A stretch of DNA of 64,000 nt. Origin: an uncultured Spartobacteria bacterium (lineage in GTDB: Bacteria; Verrucomicrobiota; Verrucomicrobiia; Chthoniobacterales; Chthoniobacteraceae). Every line of letters starts with the position of its first letter. The stretch's first letter is position 1. Below, one piece after another: positions 17,118 through 25,455 of the stretch. Made by a program: the position numbers and the translations under genes. The notes below the pieces were generated by a model. The model did no database searches and was not told the DNA's origin. It saw only the letters and a list, made by a program, of their open reading frames with translations. The stretch is taken from assembly GCA_903901425.1 (NCBI GenBank), contig CAIURC010000158.1, forward strand, positions 39,020 to 103,019. Direction: 5' to 3'.

Positions 17118-18253
17118 GCGGTGTGGTTGCAGACCAAGTCCCGGCTGGGGACGATGTTCCAGCGGGCGGCAGCCCCCTCAAGGTCGGGGGTCAACCCCCA
17201 CCGGTCTGGCATCGGTTCGCCAGCATGCCCCGGGTTCCCCCCTTTCAACTCCATGCACCCCTTGTTGTTCCCGATCTGCTCGATCTGCAGGAGTTCCTCT
17301 TCGGTAAACCGGATTTCAGGCAGCTGGGCCAGTTCCCGGATCTTGTCCTCGATCGGTTTTGCGCCGGGACAGGCCTCCTGGATCATGGTGGGCGCCACGC
17401 TCAAAACGTTGGGATGCGAGAGGTTCCAGATGCACGCCAGTTGCAGCGGGGTAAGGGCGCGGCCTTGGACTGCAGCCCGCATTTTCTCCATCTTCTGGTT
17501 GCCCGCCTCCACCCAGCCTTTTGGACGGAAGGTCCGGTGATCGTACTTGGGAAACTCGTGGCCGGGCTTCACGTCGTCATGGAAAATCCCGCCGTGATCG
17601 ACCACGCGCGTCAGGATTTTGACGCCGTGCTTTTGTGCCGCCGGAAGGACGAGGGAACCGGGCCACGGCTCCATGGGACTGAGGATGATCATCGCCCAGT
17701 CGATCAGCGCGCCAAACCGTTCAAAGTTGAGGATCATGTCCAGACTGAAGCCGTTGGCCGGTCCAGGGGCGACTCCGAGCAGCTGGGTCATTTTCTCGGA
17801 GCGCAACTGTTCAAGGCCGTTCCAGACGGCGTCGCTGGTAAACCCGGTGGAATCCGGGTTGTGCAGCATCAGGCAGTCAAAATGGTCCGTGCGGGTCCGC
17901 TCGAGCATCTTTTCCGTGGCCATCTTCAGATAGCCGCCGTATTCGGAGGGCTTTCGAAGCCGCGGGTCGGTGAACCGCGGGTACCCCTTGGAACCATCAC
18001 GGGTACCCGTGTAGAAGTCGTGTCCGAGGATCCCGACCAGACAGTAGGAATCCCGGGGAACGCCCTCCAAGGCGCGCCCCAGCATTTCGTCAGCCGCCCC
18101 GTTTCCGTAGACGTCTGAGGTCACAAAAGTTCGGATCCCGGACTCGTAGGCGAGCCGGATTGCGCCGAGAAAGCGTTCGTCCGGGAGGGGTTCTCCAAAG
18201 TGCATGAAGCGCCCGCCGCTCCATGTGCCGTAGGCTGTGCGTGTGAGTTCCAT
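17114..18253 (-). CDS. aldo/keto reductase-like protein
   Basis: 379 aa TIM-barrel protein. Visible AKR features are the N-terminal GTWSGGRFMHFG, the TSDVYGNGAADEMLGRAL block with catalytic-type Asp and Tyr (family pattern D-x-A-x-x-Y-G-x-G-x-S-E-x-x-L-G), DCLMLHNPD corresponding to the catalytic His strand, and a LTPLQLACIWNLSHPNVLSV block like the family C-terminal NADPH-site helix. A C-terminal extension of about 60 residues (from GGNPGHAGEP) is longer than usual. It presumably reduces a carbonyl with NADPH, substrate unknown. It is the first gene of the coupled set reductase, DUF4412, maf, lipoprotein. Confidence 0.85.
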   Translation of the reverse strand: MELTRTAYGTWSGGRFMHFGEPLPDERFLGAIRLAYESGIRTFVTSDVYGNGAADEMLGRALEGVPRDSYCLVGILGHDFYTGTRDGSKGYPRFTDPRLRKPSEYGGYLKMATEKMLERTRTDHFDCLMLHNPDSTGFTSDAVWNGLEQLRSEKMTQLLGVAPGPANGFSLDMILNFERFGALIDWAMIILSPMEPWPGSLVLPAAQKHGVKILTRVVDHGGIFHDDVKPGHEFPKYDHRTFRPKGWVEAGNQKMEKMRAAVQGRALTPLQLACIWNLSHPNVLSVAPTMIQEACPGAKPIEDKIRELAQLPEIRFTEEELLQIEQIGNNKGCMELKGGNPGHAGEPMPDRWGLTPDLEGAAARWNIVPSRDLVCNHTA

Positions 18254-18288
18254 ATCTGTGTGCTGTGCGTGAAAAATCCGGCTCCGTC

Positions 18289-19611
18289 TTAGAGGGGTTC
18301 CTTGGTCAGGTAATCAGCGATTGTCGAACGCGCCTCGAATGCCTTGCCGGAAAAATTGGCCAACGTGACCAGCACGGCCCGGTTCGCATTTGGATCTGAG
18401 GAAGGAGCCGTCAGGAGCTTGTGTGCGGCCTCGCCGTATCCCCGGAGGATTTCGACGTAAAACTTGAGCCGGGGATCCACCCGGGACTCGGCCCGTTCCA
18501 GCGTTTCAAGTTCCGTCTTCAACTTGTCGGGTTCCAGCTTGGTCACGAGGGTCTGGGTCTGGAAATTCAATCCCTGCCGGATGGTGGGAGAGATCCGGTC
18601 CAGCGTGTCCACGGAACTGCGGAGGCTGAAATGGGTGTAGCGTCCCACGGCGCGCCCGAGAAGCAGGCGGGCAGTCATGTGGTTGGGGCAGTTTTCAAGC
18701 ACCGTCCTGAGATCCTCCCGCAAATCGCTGTCCCCCTTCAAAATTTCCTCCGCCTTGTCGCCTGCTTCTCCGAGAACCTTTTGAGTCTTGGAGAAGACCT
18801 CCAGCCCCTTGACCACCCCCTCGTCCATCTTCACGGAAGCCATCGAGAGGATCTCCTCGAAATTTTTGAACGCCAGCATCTGGACCCGGCCAGCCCCAGC
18901 AAGACCCTCGTTCACCAGACAGTCCGCACCTTCCGTCACATTCTTTTCCGGCATCAAGATTCGGGACGCGTTGCTCCGGGAGGCCGTGGTCAGGCGCATC
19001 AGTGCGCTGGTTGCGCCTTGGATCTTGCCGGAAGTCTGCAACCCGCCCACCACCGAGCAGGAGGGGTCGGCCTCCCAGCCTTCGATCATGGAATCCAAAA
19101 GAACCGCCGTTGCCAGCGCGGCGGCCCCCACGTCATCCGGCGCGATCATCGGCTGCGCCGTGATCTCCACGCGGTGTCCTGCAGGCCAGCGGCCACGAAT
19201 GTCGGTCAGAATCTGTTTCACGGCGTTGAGGACCGCCACGCCCGGCTGACCCATGCTGGGCGAAAACGAGAGCTGCACCGGGGACCCGGCCGATGTCGGC
19301 GTTGCCGTCGCCGTGATCGCCACGTTCGCCAGCACATTGAACCCGGCCTCCCCCTGAATATAGAGCGGCGACCCCACCTGCGCCTTCATCAGCTTCAAAA
19401 CCGGGGCCGGCCCCGTCTCCACCGGCTTCGGCGGCTCCTTCGCCGCCTCCTTCTGCGATGCCTTTGGAGTGGGCTTCGGAGTCGGGGTTGCCTTGGCCGG
19501 TTTCGCCCCCTGCCTGTCCACCACACTCACGGTGCCTCCGGCCCCCATGGACCGGCCTGGGCACACCATGCAAAGCCATCCGAGAAAAAGAATCAGAGAA
19601 GTGGTTTTCAT
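18289..19611 (-). CDS. secreted Lon-S16-like domain protein, catalytic dyad not visible
   Basis: 440 aa from the ATG at 19611 (signal peptide MKTTSLILFLGWLCMVCPG). A proline/lysine linker (about 30-55) leads to a domain resembling the Lon proteolytic (S16) fold: VEITAQPMIAPDDVGAAALA, VVGGLQTSGKIQGATSALMR, SRILMPEKNVTEGADCLVNE, in the order of Lon's catalytic core. Where Lon has the Ser of PSAG there is DDVGAA, and where it has the Lys of GLKEK there is GATSALM, so both catalytic positions seem lost. The C-terminal 200 residues are helical. Role unknown; it may be a scaffold or binding protein. The aldo/keto reductase starts 35 bp downstream. Confidence 0.7.
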   Translation of the reverse strand: MKTTSLILFLGWLCMVCPGRSMGAGGTVSVVDRQGAKPAKATPTPKPTPKASQKEAAKEPPKPVETGPAPVLKLMKAQVGSPLYIQGEAGFNVLANVAITATATPTSAGSPVQLSFSPSMGQPGVAVLNAVKQILTDIRGRWPAGHRVEITAQPMIAPDDVGAAALATAVLLDSMIEGWEADPSCSVVGGLQTSGKIQGATSALMRLTTASRSNASRILMPEKNVTEGADCLVNEGLAGAGRVQMLAFKNFEEILSMASVKMDEGVVKGLEVFSKTQKVLGEAGDKAEEILKGDSDLREDLRTVLENCPNHMTARLLLGRAVGRYTHFSLRSSVDTLDRISPTIRQGLNFQTQTLVTKLEPDKLKTELETLERAESRVDPRLKFYVEILRGYGEAAHKLLTAPSSDPNANRAVLVTLANFSGKAFEARSTIADYLTKEPL

Positions 19612-19715
19612 GCGTCTACAAGTTCGAATCCCGGTGGGGAGGCGGAGGTTAGGCAAAATCCCGTCCCCAAACAAGCCCCGGCGCGGCAGTGAAGAAAGGA
19701 CCAGCAGGACAGGAC

Positions 19716-20525
19716 CTATTCCAGCCGAAGCTGGAACCGCGGATTCTGGGAGAGGAAACGGACCGGATTTCCGTACACCAGCCCCTCAATGGCCGACTCC
19801 CGGTGTCCGCGCCGGCGCATTTCGAGGACGGTTTTCGGGATGGAGAGTGGATCGCTCCGGCCCCAGTCGCAGGCGCTGTTCAACCAGAGGTTCTGGCGGC
19901 TGTACTGTTCGTACATGTCAATGGCACGCGCCGGCGTTGTTTTGGATTCCGGATAGAGCGTGATTCCCGCCCAATGCCCCCGGTCCAAGACCAACCCCAA
20001 GGTGTGCTCCTCGCAGTGGTCAATGATCACGCGGTCCGCCACAAGCCGGCCGTCCGCACGGATCGCATCCAGAATCAGGCGCGTCCCCTTGAGTTTGTCC
20101 TCGAGGTGGGGCGTATGCACCAGAACCAGCTGTCCGTGCTGCGCGGCCACGTCGATGTGTCTCTCCAAAATCCGAAGCTCGTTTCGGGTGTTCTTGTTCA
20201 ACCCGATCTCCCCGATCCCCAGCACGTTCGGGCACCCCAAAAAATCCGGGATGATCGAAAGCACCTCCTCCGCCAGCACCATGTCTTCGCTCTCCTTGGG
20301 GTTGATGCAGAGCCAACTGTAATGCGGCAGCCCAAACCGCGCCGCACGCCGCGGCTCGTAGTCGGTCAGCTGACAGAAATAATCCCGGAACCCCTCCACG
20401 CTGCCACGGTCGAATCCGGCCCAGAACGCCGGTTCGCACACGGCGGCGCATCCGGCATAGACCATGGCCTCGTAGTCGTCGGTGGTCCGGCTCACCATGT
20501 GGCCGTGCGGCTCGATATATCGCAT
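19716..20525 (-). CDS. TatD-family metal-dependent hydrolase (EboB-like)
   Basis: 269 aa from the ATG at 20525 (MRYIEPHGHMVSRTTDDYEA), where the first metal ligands E5/H7/H9 sit immediately after the start. The frame is open further upstream but lacks family similarity. Later ligands appear in GIGEIGLNKNTRNE, LVLVHTPHLEDKLKG, IIDHCEEHT and NSACDWGRSDPL. This is the COG1099-type TatD-like group that includes EboB of the ebo cluster. The cluster's prenyltransferase and dehydroquinate-synthase-like genes are absent nearby. It is probably a cytoplasmic phosphodiesterase or lactonase-type hydrolase; substrate unknown. The 93-residue gene 44 bp upstream is likely its partner. Confidence 0.85.
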   Translation of the reverse strand: MRYIEPHGHMVSRTTDDYEAMVYAGCAAVCEPAFWAGFDRGSVEGFRDYFCQLTDYEPRRAARFGLPHYSWLCINPKESEDMVLAEEVLSIIPDFLGCPNVLGIGEIGLNKNTRNELRILERHIDVAAQHGQLVLVHTPHLEDKLKGTRLILDAIRADGRLVADRVIIDHCEEHTLGLVLDRGHWAGITLYPESKTTPARAIDMYEQYSRQNLWLNSACDWGRSDPLSIPKTVLEMRRRGHRESAIEGLVYGNPVRFLSQNPRFQLRLE

Positions 20526-20569
20526 AGTGCCAAAAAAAATCGCTGTTGCGCTTCCGGAAGCCGGTCCGG

Positions 20570-20851
20570 CTACCGGCCTTCCTCCGTACCCGGGCCCGGC
20601 CATGCGCCGCACGCCCCCTTGCCCGGCGCCTTGGCAATCGGTTCCGTGGTCGGGTCACTGAGGGAAAGGAGAACGCCCTTTGCCCGTTCCTGGTCTGCGG
20701 ACTGCATCCACTCCAAGGCTTTGCGGAACTCACCCGCCCTGAAATCCGGCTGTCCCTCCGCCCTGTCCAACCGGTCAAGGAACGCCGCGATGTCGATAAG
20801 CTTGGACCGGGCGTCCATAAAATAGAGGTCCAACACCTGCTGCTTTGTCAT
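20570..20851 (-). CDS. small conserved protein, 93 aa, upstream of TatD-like gene
   Basis: Function unknown. The first 35 residues (MTKQQVLDLYFMDARSKLID, then IAAFLDRLDRAEG) form a helix-rich, well conserved-looking segment; the C-terminal 25 residues are Gly/Pro-rich and may be disordered. No signal peptide, membrane segment or metal site is visible. It ends 44 bp before the TatD-like start on the same strand, so the two are likely co-transcribed. Confidence 0.7.
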   Translation of the reverse strand: MTKQQVLDLYFMDARSKLIDIAAFLDRLDRAEGQPDFRAGEFRKALEWMQSADQERAKGVLLSLSDPTTEPIAKAPGKGACGAWPGPGTEEGR

Positions 20852-20905
20852 GGGACTGTGTTTTGGGGAGAACCACCGGCCCGAAGCCGGTTGAGCTGCA
20901 TCTGG

Positions 20906-20938
20906 AAAAAGCGGCCCGGCGCATCCGCGCCGGGCCGC
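20906..20938 (-). terminator. rho-independent terminator of the b562-like gene
   Basis: Perfect 12-bp inverted repeat (20911-20922 and 20927-20938) with a 4-base loop, GC-rich, followed on the minus strand by five T. It lies 45 bp after the stop of the cytochrome b562-like gene. Confidence 0.85.
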
Positions 20939-20982
20939 CTCAAAGTGTTCAAGTCAGAAACAGGACAGACCCGTTCTCTGGC

Positions 20983-21402
20983 TCACTTGTCGTCGTCGGC
21001 GTGGAAATCCTTGTGGCCCTTTTCTTTCTGCTCGGAGAGCTTCTCGAAAACGGCCTTCGCGTCGTCGAACTTGTCCGCCTTCAACGCGGTTTCGATGGTT
21101 GCGAACGACTGGGCAACGCTGTCCATCTGCTCCTTGTACTTGGCGAGGAAAGCGGGTTTTTCAGCCGCAGGCACCTTCGGGGTGTAGGACGGCTCGAGCT
21201 TTTTGCAGTCCTCGATGGAAGCCTTGATCTTGCCGATCAGTTCGAGGTTCTCTGCCTTCTTGGCGGGATCCGCGACCTGCTTCTTCAGGGTCCGCATGGA
21301 TTTGTTCATGCCGGACATGGCTTTCCCGAGGGGGGTGTCTTCGGCGGAAGCCACTTGCACCCCAAGGGCGAGGATTGCGAGGAACGTAAACAGTTTTTTC
21401 AT
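20983..21402 (-). CDS. periplasmic cytochrome b562-like four-helix protein
   Basis: 139 aa from the ATG at 21402 (signal peptide MKKLFTFLAILALGVQVASA). The mature part is a charged, all-helical protein with the order of cytochrome b562: a Met-rich first helix (MSGMNKSMRTLKKQ), a K-A-x-x-L helix (ENLELIGKIKASIEDCKKLEP), a third helix (YKEQMDSVAQSFATIETALK) and a fourth ending in KGHKDFH. The Met and His could be the axial haem ligands, as in b562 (Met7/His102). There is no CxxCH, so no covalent haem. Some family members do not bind haem, so redox activity is not certain. It has its own terminator and no obvious Shine-Dalgarno. Confidence 0.7.
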   Translation of the reverse strand: MKKLFTFLAILALGVQVASAEDTPLGKAMSGMNKSMRTLKKQVADPAKKAENLELIGKIKASIEDCKKLEPSYTPKVPAAEKPAFLAKYKEQMDSVAQSFATIETALKADKFDDAKAVFEKLSEQKEKGHKDFHADDDK

Positions 21403-21510
21403 TCTGGTGATGGGTTCTAGGTTTCGGGGCCAACCCACACGGGGCTTTCCCACACCCCATAGACGCCACGCGGCCCGCTTTAAGTCAAAATTTCTTTGCG
21501 GTTCCGCGCC

Positions 21511-24500
21511 TCATTCCCCGCGCAACCCCCTCCCGTCCACCCCCCGCAACCCCGCCCAAACCGCCCCCCAGACCCAGCCGCCCCCGGCCAGACACATCCC
21601 CAGAACCAGAACCGCCAAACCCACCCCAGGAACTCCCGTCCCCCGCTCCCAGAACGACGGCCAGACCGCCAGAAGCGCGCTGCCCGCACCTGCCCCCACC
21701 CCCATCCCGAGCAGACACACATGCTCCAACAGCGCCAACCGCCTCAGAACCCGGGGCCGGAACCCGATTGCCCACAACAGGGAAAACTCGGCGCGCCTTT
21801 CCAAAAGGTTCCGTGCCACCACGACCGCAAGGCCCACGCTGGCCAAAATCATCCCCAACCCGCCCAGCACCTGAAATATCTGGAGGTAGGTATTTTCCAC
21901 CGCCTGAAATTCCGCCAACCGCCTCGCCGCCCCGAGCACCTCCAGCCCCCGGTCCTCCAGCGCGCGTGACAACTCGCCGCGCACCCGGTCCTCCTGGCCT
22001 TCTGGACAATCCACCAGAAAATACCGGTACCCGCCATTCTCTGGAAACCGCTCCACAAACGCCTGCTCAGAAACCACGAGGCTTCCCTGCAAAAGCGAGC
22101 CTTTCACCGTCCCAACCACGCGCACCGAGGTCCCATCACCCAACCGGATCAGGTCCCCCACCGCCTTCTGCAACGCCCATTTCAATGTCGCCTCGTCCAC
22201 CAGCGCACGGACCGCGCCGTCCGGTTCACGCCCCTCCAACACCCCCCAACCGCCCTCCGCGCGCACCACAAACGCCCCGCGCCCCGCCAGATCCGAAGGA
22301 CGCACCCCCAGAATCCGAGGCTCCAGTGCCCGGTTCAGATTCAAACAACTCGCATCGTCTCCGTCCCGGACCCGCATGGGGACCACCGAGGTGCCCTCCG
22401 GCAATGCCCCGTCCAACCCCAAGGCCTCGCGCCCGCGCTCCGTATTCAAATCCTCGTAAACTGGGGCCGATGCCTCGCCCACCAGCGCAAACCCGCCCGT
22501 CCCGGTGTCCCTCCGCCGGCCCGCCTCCACCGGGCGCTGCCGGAAACTGTCCACCGCAACCACCATGAAAATCCCGGAGGCAAGCACCGTCACGGCCGCC
22601 AAGCTCCGCCCAGACCGGCGCCCCGTGTTCCGCCGCGCCATGCCGGCCAGGGTCCGCAGCCCTCCGGCCCTGCTCCCGTCCCCACCGCCATCCCGCCGAA
22701 GCCAGATCCGGCAGACCATCAGACTGGCCGCGAGCAGAAGTGCACCGGCGCCAAAAAACCCGGCCGGACCGGGTGCAGCCACCGCCACCAGAATCGCCGC
22801 GATCCCGAACACTCCAACTGCCACCCAGGACTTTGGCTGGGGCCGCTGAACCACCTTTGCGTCTCCCGAAGCGGACCCGGAAAGCAGCGCCAGCGCCTGC
22901 TGCCTGAACAGGCGGCGGCCGGCCCAGAGCATGGCACAGACGGCCACAGCCAGCGAGGCCGCGATACCGCCGCCCAGCGCAATCCAATCCCATTCAAAAA
23001 CGAACCGGACAGTCCCCACGGCACCCCTCCAAACGGTTTCCAAGGCGCGCAACACGCCGCGGGTGTAGCCCACTGCAGCGCAACCGCCCGCGAGCGCGCC
23101 CAGAAGCGCCACGGTACTGCCCTCCGTCAGAAACAAACGCCGGACCGCCGCGGGTTTCCACCCCAGCGCCAGAAGAACACCGGCCTCCGCCTGCCGTTGT
23201 TCCACCGAGAATGCAAACAGCAGACCCGTCAGCACCGCTGCCGCAAGAATCAGGAAGAAGGAGAAACTCACAAACAACTCTCCAAAATCCACCGGCGCAC
23301 GCGTAGCCGCCAGCGCCTGCTCGCGCAACCCCACAAAACGGGCTCCGGCGGTCTCGGGCGCAATCCCAGAACGAATCCTGTCCTCCAACGCACTCCGGTC
23401 CGTGCCCGGAGGATACCGAACCGCAGTCAGATTGCCCCAGCGGTTTCCCCACATCGCCTGGCCCACCATGATGTTCACAAACGCCTTCGGGGTGCCCCGT
23501 TTTTCGGCCCAGTACGCCTCATCCTTGTCCCGGAACCGGGTGACATCCATGTCGAACCCAGGCTTCCAGTCGCGGCAGTTTTTCTGGTCTGACAACCCCG
23601 GAAAATCAGCCATCCAGGACCCGTTCAGATTCGGGTCGTCCATGGGCACCACGGCGAGCACCTTAAACTCCCGAGTCTTTTCCTCAAGCCGCCGGCGTTC
23701 ACCCATCACAAAGTACCTCAGCGACACCGTGTCGCCCGACTTCACCCCGAGATCCTCGGCCAGCCAGCCGTTCACCGCAATCTCGTCATCAGCAAGTTCT
23801 GCTGGCAGAAAGCCGCTGCCCGCCGCATCCACGGCAGTCACAAGGCTGTAAGGAGTCGACCGCGCACCCGCGGAGATCTCGTTCACCAGATAGGTCAACG
23901 CGTCCACGCCACGCGGCATCCGTTTCTGGTCGGGTTCCCGGAGAAAGACCCGGGGCGTCCGAACCTCCAGCCCGCCCGGAGCCGGGAGGTCCCGCAACTC
24001 CAGCCCAGAATCTTGCAGCTGCCAACAGGGTTTCACCGCCGCCTCAAGTTCCTCAACCGTCCGGCCGGCAGCCAGCAACAGATTGATCCGACCCGCCATG
24101 CCAAGCTTCTCCTGCAGCACACGCAACGGCACAAAGAAATTGGCCGGCGGCACCTGCGCCGCCTGGAGTCCGAACCTGCCTCCCGCCGAATCCGGCACCA
24201 CCCGGCTCACAGAAAGCCGGAGCGCCACAATCTGGCTCTCCTCCCCAGACAACGGGGCGTCCCGGGAAAACACCGCGGGTTTTTCGACCCGGAGAATCAC
24301 GGTGTCGCCCGGCGCCACGCCGAGCTGCTGGGCCGCGCGTTCGTTCAACGCCACGCCGGAATCCGCATCAGAATCGGCACCAGTCATCGGTCTGGATGCG
24401 GAGCCGCCATTCAACGCCCAGAAACGGCCGTCCACCCCGAGGAGCTGCGCTCCGTTGATCCTGCCGCGCCCGTCAGCCCGACCCGCGCTTGCTCTCAAGA

Positions 24501-24753
24501 CCAGCACCGGCGCTGTTTCGCCTCCGGCCTCCGAGGCGAGTGCCTCCCGGAAAAACTGTTCACCGCCCACCAGCGCCGCATCTGAACGCCCCACTCTTTC
24601 CAGCGCCTGTTTTCGGAGCGTCGCCCGGACCGAGCTGCCCACCAGGAGCGATCCCGCAAGCACCATCGAGGCCACTGCCGTTCCCAGCAGCACGCCCAAA
24701 TGGGTCCGCCAAAAATGACGGAGCCCGCGAAAAACCAGGGTCCACGGGCTCAT
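21511..24753 (-). CDS. ABC transporter permease with two FtsX domains, 1080 aa
   Basis: Large MacB/FtsX-type permease. An N-terminal membrane segment (about 15-40, HLGVLLGTAVASMVLAGSLL) is followed by a long extracytoplasmic domain (about 45-470), three membrane segments of the first FtsX block (about 490-610), a fourth pair near 625-690, a second soluble domain (about 700-960) and a final FtsX block (about 985-1070). The motif EQRQAEAGVLLALGWKPAAV and the later ERRAEFSLLWAIGFRPRVLR are the two FtsX cytoplasmic loops that contact the ATPase. Such permeases move lipids, lipoproteins or amphipathic compounds. The start overlaps the ATPase stop by 4 bp. It is the last gene of the 12-gene operon. 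Confidence 0.9.
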   Translation of the reverse strand: MSPWTLVFRGLRHFWRTHLGVLLGTAVASMVLAGSLLVGSSVRATLRKQALERVGRSDAALVGGEQFFREALASEAGGETAPVLVLRASAGRADGRGRINGAQLLGVDGRFWALNGGSASRPMTGADSDADSGVALNERAAQQLGVAPGDTVILRVEKPAVFSRDAPLSGEESQIVALRLSVSRVVPDSAGGRFGLQAAQVPPANFFVPLRVLQEKLGMAGRINLLLAAGRTVEELEAAVKPCWQLQDSGLELRDLPAPGGLEVRTPRVFLREPDQKRMPRGVDALTYLVNEISAGARSTPYSLVTAVDAAGSGFLPAELADDEIAVNGWLAEDLGVKSGDTVSLRYFVMGERRRLEEKTREFKVLAVVPMDDPNLNGSWMADFPGLSDQKNCRDWKPGFDMDVTRFRDKDEAYWAEKRGTPKAFVNIMVGQAMWGNRWGNLTAVRYPPGTDRSALEDRIRSGIAPETAGARFVGLREQALAATRAPVDFGELFVSFSFFLILAAAVLTGLLFAFSVEQRQAEAGVLLALGWKPAAVRRLFLTEGSTVALLGALAGGCAAVGYTRGVLRALETVWRGAVGTVRFVFEWDWIALGGGIAASLAVAVCAMLWAGRRLFRQQALALLSGSASGDAKVVQRPQPKSWVAVGVFGIAAILVAVAAPGPAGFFGAGALLLAASLMVCRIWLRRDGGGDGSRAGGLRTLAGMARRNTGRRSGRSLAAVTVLASGIFMVVAVDSFRQRPVEAGRRRDTGTGGFALVGEASAPVYEDLNTERGREALGLDGALPEGTSVVPMRVRDGDDASCLNLNRALEPRILGVRPSDLAGRGAFVVRAEGGWGVLEGREPDGAVRALVDEATLKWALQKAVGDLIRLGDGTSVRVVGTVKGSLLQGSLVVSEQAFVERFPENGGYRYFLVDCPEGQEDRVRGELSRALEDRGLEVLGAARRLAEFQAVENTYLQIFQVLGGLGMILASVGLAVVVARNLLERRAEFSLLWAIGFRPRVLRRLALLEHVCLLGMGVGAGAGSALLAVWPSFWERGTGVPGVGLAVLVLGMCLAGGGWVWGAVWAGLRGVDGRGLRGE

Positions 24754-25445
24754 GCGTCTCCCGGGATCCGAGTTTCAACAAGGCGCCCGTCCACGATCTC
24801 GAACACGCGCTGCATTCTGCGGGCCACCTCCGGGGCATGCGTGACAACAACCAACCCAAGTCCCTCTGTGCGGTTCAGTTCCAGAAGCAAGTCCACCAGT
24901 CCAGTCGCGGTCCGGCGGTCGAGAGCACCGGTGGGCTCATCGGCCAAAAGGAGACGCGGCCGGTTGATCAACGCGCGGGCCACAGCCGCCCTCTGGCGTT
25001 CGCCACCCGACAGCGCGCCGGGCCGGTGCGCACGCCGGTGCCCAAGCCCCACGGCCTCCAGCAAACGTGCCGCCCGTTTTTCCACCTCATCCGTCACGCG
25101 GCCCGGCGCGGCAAGCGCAGGCACAAGCACGTTCTCCCAAACACTGCACTGCGGCAAAAGATGGTGCAGCTGAAACACAAAACCCACCGTACCATTCCGA
25201 TAGGCCGCCAGCGCATCCGGATCCAGTGCTGTCAAATCCGTTCCGGACACCCGGATCCGACCTGAGTCAGGACGCTCCAGCGCACCCACCAGATTTAACA
25301 ACGTGCTCTTTCCCGAACCGGAAGGCCCAAGAATCGCCACGCTCTCACCCGCATCCAGCAACAAATCCGCGCCTTCCAAAACCCGGACACGATCCCCCTC
25401 CGCAGCCGGAAAACCTTTGGTCACCTTTTCAACTTCTAGCAGCAT
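24750..25445 (-). CDS. ABC transporter ATP-binding protein (LolD/MacB type)
   Basis: 231 aa. Walker A GPSGSGKSTLLN (about 41-52), Q-loop VFQLHHLLPQ, signature LSGGERQRAAVARAL, Walker B RLLLADEPTGALD, and the H-loop VVVTHAPEVAR are all intact. The EPTGALDRRTATGLVDLL stretch is typical of the LolD/MacB/FtsE group, matching the FtsX-type permease encoded next. It powers the large permease in the cytoplasmic membrane. It starts 10 bp after the CoA ligase gene. Confidence 0.95.
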   Translation of the reverse strand: MLLEVEKVTKGFPAAEGDRVRVLEGADLLLDAGESVAILGPSGSGKSTLLNLVGALERPDSGRIRVSGTDLTALDPDALAAYRNGTVGFVFQLHHLLPQCSVWENVLVPALAAPGRVTDEVEKRAARLLEAVGLGHRRAHRPGALSGGERQRAAVARALINRPRLLLADEPTGALDRRTATGLVDLLLELNRTEGLGLVVVTHAPEVARRMQRVFEIVDGRLVETRIPGDA

Positions 25446-25455
25446 CGTTTTCTTT

